A DNA stretch of 64,000 nucleotides from Actinomycetes bacterium (lineage in GTDB: Bacteria > Actinomycetota > Acidimicrobiia > Acidimicrobiales > Microtrichaceae): the NCBI GenBank assembly GCA_024222295.1, contig JAAEPF010000055.1, forward strand, positions 62,001-126,000, read 5' to 3'. Below the pieces are notes generated by a model. The model ran no database searches. It saw only the letters and a program-made list of their open reading frames with translations, and was not told where the DNA came from. The first letter of the stretch is position 1; the number at the start of each line of letters is the position of its first letter. The position numbers were made by a program, and so were the translations under genes. This document shows, piece by piece, positions 61,335-64,000 of this stretch.

Positions 61335-61790
61335 ATGCGGAACACGCTGCTCGTCATCCACATCATCGCCGTCGCCGCCTGGCTCGGCGCCAACCTCACC
61401 ATGGCCTTCGCCGGGTCGATGACGAGGGGCGCCGACGTCGCGGCACGCCGCTGGTGGGCCGCCGCCCAGGGCAACCTTGCCCGCGTCTACAAGAGCATCG
61501 CCGCGACGGTTGTGCTCATAACGGGCGTCTGGTTGGTACTGCTCACCGTCGAGGGCGTGAGGCTGTTCGAGTTCTCGGACCCGTTCGTGAGCATCGGCTT
61601 CCTGGTCGTGATTGTCGGCGCTGGCCTCGGCATCTTCGTCTTCGGACCAGGCTGTCGCCAGATAGTGGCGTCCATAGACAGCGGCGACGCGCAGGGAGAG
61701 GCGCGGGCGACCAACAGACTTTCTGTGGTCGGTCTGGTCGACACGCTCCTGGTGGTGCTGGCCATCGTGGCCATGGTCGGGGGCTGGTAG
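61335..61790 (+). CDS. DUF2269/CopD-like small integral membrane protein
   Basis: The 151-residue protein has four transmembrane helices. Helix 1, LVIHIIAVAAWLGANLTMAF, shares the His and AAWLG motif with the protein at 27758, so the two are distant relatives or members of the same membrane-protein superfamily. The helix-1 histidine is a candidate heme or metal ligand. It converges on the MBL gene and starts with a leaderless -10 arrangement. No specific function can be assigned. Confidence 0.7.
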   Translation: MRNTLLVIHIIAVAAWLGANLTMAFAGSMTRGADVAARRWWAAAQGNLARVYKSIAATVVLITGVWLVLLTVEGVRLFEFSDPFVSIGFLVVIVGAGLGIFVFGPGCRQIVASIDSGDAQGEARATNRLSVVGLVDTLLVVLAIVAMVGGW

Positions 61791-61806
61791 CGCCTCAGCG
61801 CTGCAG

Positions 61807-61833
61807 GAGCGCGCGGGTCAGCGCCCGTCGCTC
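61807..61833. terminator. Interrupted hairpin at convergent gene ends
   Basis: GAGCG and CGCTC, with an inner GGG/CCC pair, form an interrupted stem overlapping the MBL stop codon. It may act as a terminator. No U tract is present. Confidence 0.3.
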
Positions 61834-62449
61834 ACCAACCCCGCTCGATCCATTCCTGCAGGTGGGGTGACTCGGCGCCGATGGTCGTGTCGTCGCCGTG
61901 GCCCGGCAGCACCATCGTGTCCGCGTCGAGCGTCGAGAAGATCAGGTCCTCGATCGAGGAGATGATGGTGGGGAAGTCGCCCCCCTCGAAGCCGGTCGCG
62001 CCGGGTCCGCCGGGGAAGAGTGTGTCGCCACTGAACAGGACCGGCTTGCCCTCGAGCCGGAAGCAGATCGACCCGGGCGTGTGGCCCGGGGTCTTGATTG
62101 TCCGCAGGCGCAGGTCACCCACCTCGATCACCGTGTCGTGCTCGAGGATCTCGTCGTAGCTGTCGAGCATCGAGGCGTCCTCGGTGGTGACGCCGACGGA
62201 GTAGCCGGCGTCGCGCATCTGGGGGATCGCCTGGATGTGGTCCCAGTGGCCGTGGGTCTCGAGCACCTTGCGCACCCCGAGGGACTTTGCGAGGTCGAGC
62301 AGCAGGTCGTGCTCGTTGGCGGCGTCGATCAGCACCGCGTCACCGGTATGGCGGCAGCGCAGCACGAACACGTTGTTCTCGAAGTCACCCACCACGACCT
62401 TGTGGATCTCGAAGTCGGTGTCACCCAGGTGGAACGTGTCAGCTGCCAT
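61832..62449 (-). CDS. MBL-fold hydrolase (glyoxalase II-like)
   Basis: The protein of about 205 residues has the metal motif THGHWDH with H66, H68, D70 and H71. Later ligands are in TPGHTPGSICFRL, LFSGDTLFPGG and VLPGHGDDTTIG. The arrangement is that of hydroxyacylglutathione hydrolase and its bacillithiol/mycothiol-type relatives, so thioester hydrolysis is likely. The start is uncertain: ATG at 62449 fits family length, while ATG at 62515 would add 22 residues and shorten the leader. It is divergent from the ArsR gene across an 18-bp palindrome. Confidence 0.85.
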   Translation of the reverse strand: MAADTFHLGDTDFEIHKVVVGDFENNVFVLRCRHTGDAVLIDAANEHDLLLDLAKSLGVRKVLETHGHWDHIQAIPQMRDAGYSVGVTTEDASMLDSYDEILEHDTVIEVGDLRLRTIKTPGHTPGSICFRLEGKPVLFSGDTLFPGGPGATGFEGGDFPTIISSIEDLIFSTLDADTMVLPGHGDDTTIGAESPHLQEWIERGW

Positions 62450-62567
62450 CTGCGGAGTCTGCCAGACGCCAACTGCCGTGGAGCCTGCAGCCTCGACAGC
62501 CCGGCGATGAGACATGAGATGGGGGATTGACACAGCGGAGCGGGTCCCATAGTTTACATAGTAGTTA

Positions 62568-62585
62568 ATTAACGAAGTCGTTAAT
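62568..62585. promoter_or_regulatory. 18-bp palindrome (ATTAACGA-AG-TCGTTAAT), ArsR operator
   Basis: Perfect 8-bp arms in an AT-rich region lie 49 bp before the ArsR ATG and 119 bp from the MBL start. ArsR/SmtB-family repressors bind such AT-rich dyads over their own promoters, so autoregulation, perhaps with joint control of the MBL gene, is likely. Confidence 0.65.
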
Positions 62586-62633
62586 CGCCCGCAGGGGTCG
62601 AGGTGGCGGCCGGGATCGGTGGATGAGGTTGCG

Positions 62634-63059
62634 ATGGCAGTGCTGCTGGACGAGAACGACGGCGCAACGGTGTCCGGCGAGGCTCGGCTCGATGACACAT
62701 TCGCGGCCCTCGCCAACTCGACGCGTCGTGCCATCCTCTCCCGGCTGGCCGAGGGGGAGGCGAGTGTCAACGAGCTCGCCGAGCCCTTCGACATGACCCT
62801 GCCCGCCGTATCGCGGCACATCAAGGTGCTGGAGCATGCCGGCCTGGTCGTACGCGGCCGCCGCGCCCAGTACCGCCCGTGTGGCCTGGATGCCGCTCCG
62901 CTGCAGGAGGTCTCCGACTGGACCGAGAAGTACCGGCCGATCTGGGAACAACGATTCGACCGGATGGACGACTACCTGGCGAGATTCCAGGGTGAGACTG
63001 GCGAACCGCCGGATGAGACTGGCGAACCGCCAGATGAGAAAGGTGCAAACGATGAGTGA
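62634..63059 (+). CDS. ArsR-family transcriptional regulator
   Basis: The 141-residue protein is a single winged helix-turn-helix (TFAALANSTRRAILSRL, then ASVNELAEPFDMTLPAVSRHI). It lacks the cysteines of metal sensors and belongs to the ArsR group paired with SRPBCC/AHSA1 proteins. Its C-terminus contains a doubled GETGEPPD-type segment from a 21-bp repeat. The ATG at 62634 follows GATGAGG. An alternative GTG at 62619 would add five residues. The end overlaps the SRPBCC start by 8 bp. It probably represses this pair. Confidence 0.9.
   Translation: MAVLLDENDGATVSGEARLDDTFAALANSTRRAILSRLAEGEASVNELAEPFDMTLPAVSRHIKVLEHAGLVVRGRRAQYRPCGLDAAPLQEVSDWTEKYRPIWEQRFDRMDDYLARFQGETGEPPDETGEPPDEKGANDE
62994..63035 (+). 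repeat. Two copies of a 21-bp direct repeat in the ArsR 3' end
   Basis: Two adjacent 21-bp units (62994-63014 and 63015-63035) differ at one base and encode repeated ETGEPPD. They lie in the flexible C-terminal tail of the ArsR regulator. Confidence 0.85.
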
Positions 63060-63537
63060 CGATGCAACCCAGTCAGTGGTCATCGAACGAACCCTCGACG
63101 CGCCCATCGAGCTGGTGTGGCGGATGTGGACCGAAGGCGAGCACTTCGCGGCCTGGTACGGGCCCGAGGGCGCGACCATCCCGGTCGCGGTGATCGACGC
63201 GACGGTGGGAGGGGGCCGGTTCGTGTGCATGGAGATGGACACGCCCGATGGCCCCATGCGGATGTGCCTCACCGGCGAGCACAGCGTGGTCGACGCGCCC
63301 AGCCGGCTCGTCTACACCGAGCTTCCCGCCGACGAGGAGGGCAATCCGCTTCCGCCCGAGCAGGCCGGCATGCCGCCGGGTCATCCCGGCACGACCGAGG
63401 TGACCGTCGCGTTGGAGGGTGTCGGAGCCAAGACCCACATGGTCATGACCCACGCCGGCATCCCGGCCGGGTCTCCGGGCGAGATGGGCTGGAACATGGC
63501 CCTCGACAAGCTCACCCGCCACCTGGCGGACGGGTAG
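63052..63537 (+). CDS. SRPBCC / AHSA1-like ligand-binding protein
   Basis: The 161-residue protein has the START/AHSA1 fold: VVIERTLDAPIELVWRMWTE, the W-containing AAWYGPEGATI, and the C-terminal helix region MGWNMALDKLTRHL. Such proteins hold a hydrophobic ligand in a helix-grip pocket. Pairing with an upstream ArsR gene is a common bacterial arrangement and is often linked with stress or aromatic compounds, but the ligand is unknown. It overlaps the ArsR gene by 8 bp. Confidence 0.9.
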   Translation: MSDDATQSVVIERTLDAPIELVWRMWTEGEHFAAWYGPEGATIPVAVIDATVGGGRFVCMEMDTPDGPMRMCLTGEHSVVDAPSRLVYTELPADEEGNPLPPEQAGMPPGHPGTTEVTVALEGVGAKTHMVMTHAGIPAGSPGEMGWNMALDKLTRHLADG

Positions 63538-63543
63538 CGCCGC

Positions 63544-63954
63544 TCAGGCGACCGAACCGGGCACGTCGAATCCCATCGCGAGGGCGACCGGGATCTGCGC
63601 CGGGTCGAAGGTGGCAAACGTGGTGGGCCGGGGCAGCCGGTCCGCCGCGGCCAGGTGGAGTGCGTCGACCGTGCGCAGCGGCTGGGTCCGGCCGAGTTCG
63701 GCTGCGCGCTCGAGGCACATACCGTCGACGGGTACCACGTGGATCCGCTCCCAGTCGTCGCGCAGCGCCCTGCGCAGGTCGTCGGCTCGGTTCGGGTCGT
63801 CGCCCAGCCTGTCGGCGAGCATCAGGGCCTCCGAAAGCGCCAGCGCGCTGGCGCACCACTCTGGGTCTGCGTCCATCGCCTCGAGCACGACCGTTCGCGC
63901 GTCGCTTTCGAGAAACCGCGCAAGCAGCGCCGTGGTGTCCAGTGCGATCGTCAT
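63544..63954 (-). CDS. vapC: PIN-domain toxin (VapC-like)
   Basis: The 136-residue PIN-domain ribonuclease has the acidic active-site residues D6 (ALDTTAL), E42 (LSEAL), D97 (RTVDALHLAAA) and D117 (TFDPAQ). VapC toxins cut specific RNAs, often initiator or other tRNAs, and are held in check by a co-encoded antitoxin. The ATG overlaps the stop of the upstream gene by 4 bp, as expected of a VapBC operon. The target is unknown. Confidence 0.88.
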   Translation of the reverse strand: MTIALDTTALLARFLESDARTVVLEAMDADPEWCASALALSEALMLADRLGDDPNRADDLRRALRDDWERIHVVPVDGMCLERAAELGRTQPLRTVDALHLAAADRLPRPTTFATFDPAQIPVALAMGFDVPGSVA

Positions 63955-64000
63955 CGACCGCGGATCTCCCGCACGAGCTGGTCGGTTCTCGTGCCGGCCC
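63951..64000 (-). CDS. C-terminal end of the VapC-associated antitoxin (truncated by window edge)
   Basis: On the minus strand the last 15 codons read AGTRTDQLVREIRGR then a stop at 63951-63953. The stop overlaps the vapC start codon by 3 bp (ATGA). The basic end resembles antitoxin tails that contact the toxin. The DNA-binding part lies beyond the window, so its family (RHH, AbrB-type or other) cannot be told. Confidence 0.65.
   Translation of the reverse strand, partial: AGTRTDQLVREIRGR

Overview
The window reads as chromosomal DNA of a high-GC Actinomycetota, most likely a member of the Acidimicrobiia (inference). Supporting signs are a single-chain type I fatty acid synthase followed by AcpS, an F420-type nitroreductase, a LAxTG-type cell-wall sorting signal, an actinobacterial SUF locus, a KstR-like operator, and many genes with a -10-like TAnnnT box only 6-7 nt before the start codon, as expected of leaderless mRNAs. 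I saw no phage, insertion sequence, rRNA, tRNA or CRISPR.

Layout. 1-6.9 kb: the end of a large DUF11-type surface protein with a sortase signal, a membrane protein, a Rieske oxygenase with a steroid-regulator-like operator, a lipoprotein coupled to a histidine phosphatase, and an F420 nitroreductase. 7.0-18.8 kb: the lipid core, with FAS-I (3147 aa), AcpS and a fused biotin-carrier/carboxyltransferase protein, all overlapping by 4 bp. 18.7-28.4 kb: a TetR regulator facing a ferredoxin/ferredoxin reductase pair, a YhhN-family membrane protein, an M20 amidohydrolase, a DUF2332 protein, an M1 aminopeptidase, a dienoyl-CoA isomerase-like protein, a wrecked solute-binding-protein gene and a DUF2269/CopD-like membrane protein. 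28.4-33.4 kb: a tightly coupled CaiB CoA-transferase / cyclase / MmgE-PrpD operon facing an IclR regulator across a region full of GTTCC/GGAAC repeats, then a small HTH protein. 33.5-40 kb: a PII-type cation ATPase, a zinc alcohol dehydrogenase, a DsbB-like and membrane-anchored thioredoxin pair, and a quinone oxidoreductase.

40-48.2 kb holds two CitE/malyl-CoA-lyase-like genes, a methylsuccinyl-CoA-dehydrogenase-like acyl-CoA dehydrogenase in an operon with a GGDEF-EAL protein, and a MaoC hydratase. Together these suggest part of an ethylmalonyl-CoA-type C2/C3 assimilation route (inference; crotonyl-CoA carboxylase/reductase is not in the window). 48.2-51.9 kb: methyltransferase, MBL hydrolase, flavin reductase, gamma-carbonic anhydrase and a DUF2752 protein, with a 25-bp tandem repeat between the last two.

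52-60 kb is a rearranged SUF iron-sulfur cluster locus: sufB, then a PAS/degenerate-GGDEF gene on the other strand, a small four-cysteine protein, then sufD-Rieske ferredoxin-sufC on the plus strand, and a second sufC-sufS-sufU operon on the minus strand. Three promoters in this locus share one motif, CACTAY-N4-RTAGTG followed by YAAAT, which is the clearest regulatory signal in the window. 60-64 kb: a TauE-like exporter, a small membrane protein, a glyoxalase-II-like hydrolase opposite an ArsR-SRPBCC pair across an 18-bp palindrome, and a VapC toxin with the tail of its antitoxin at the edge.
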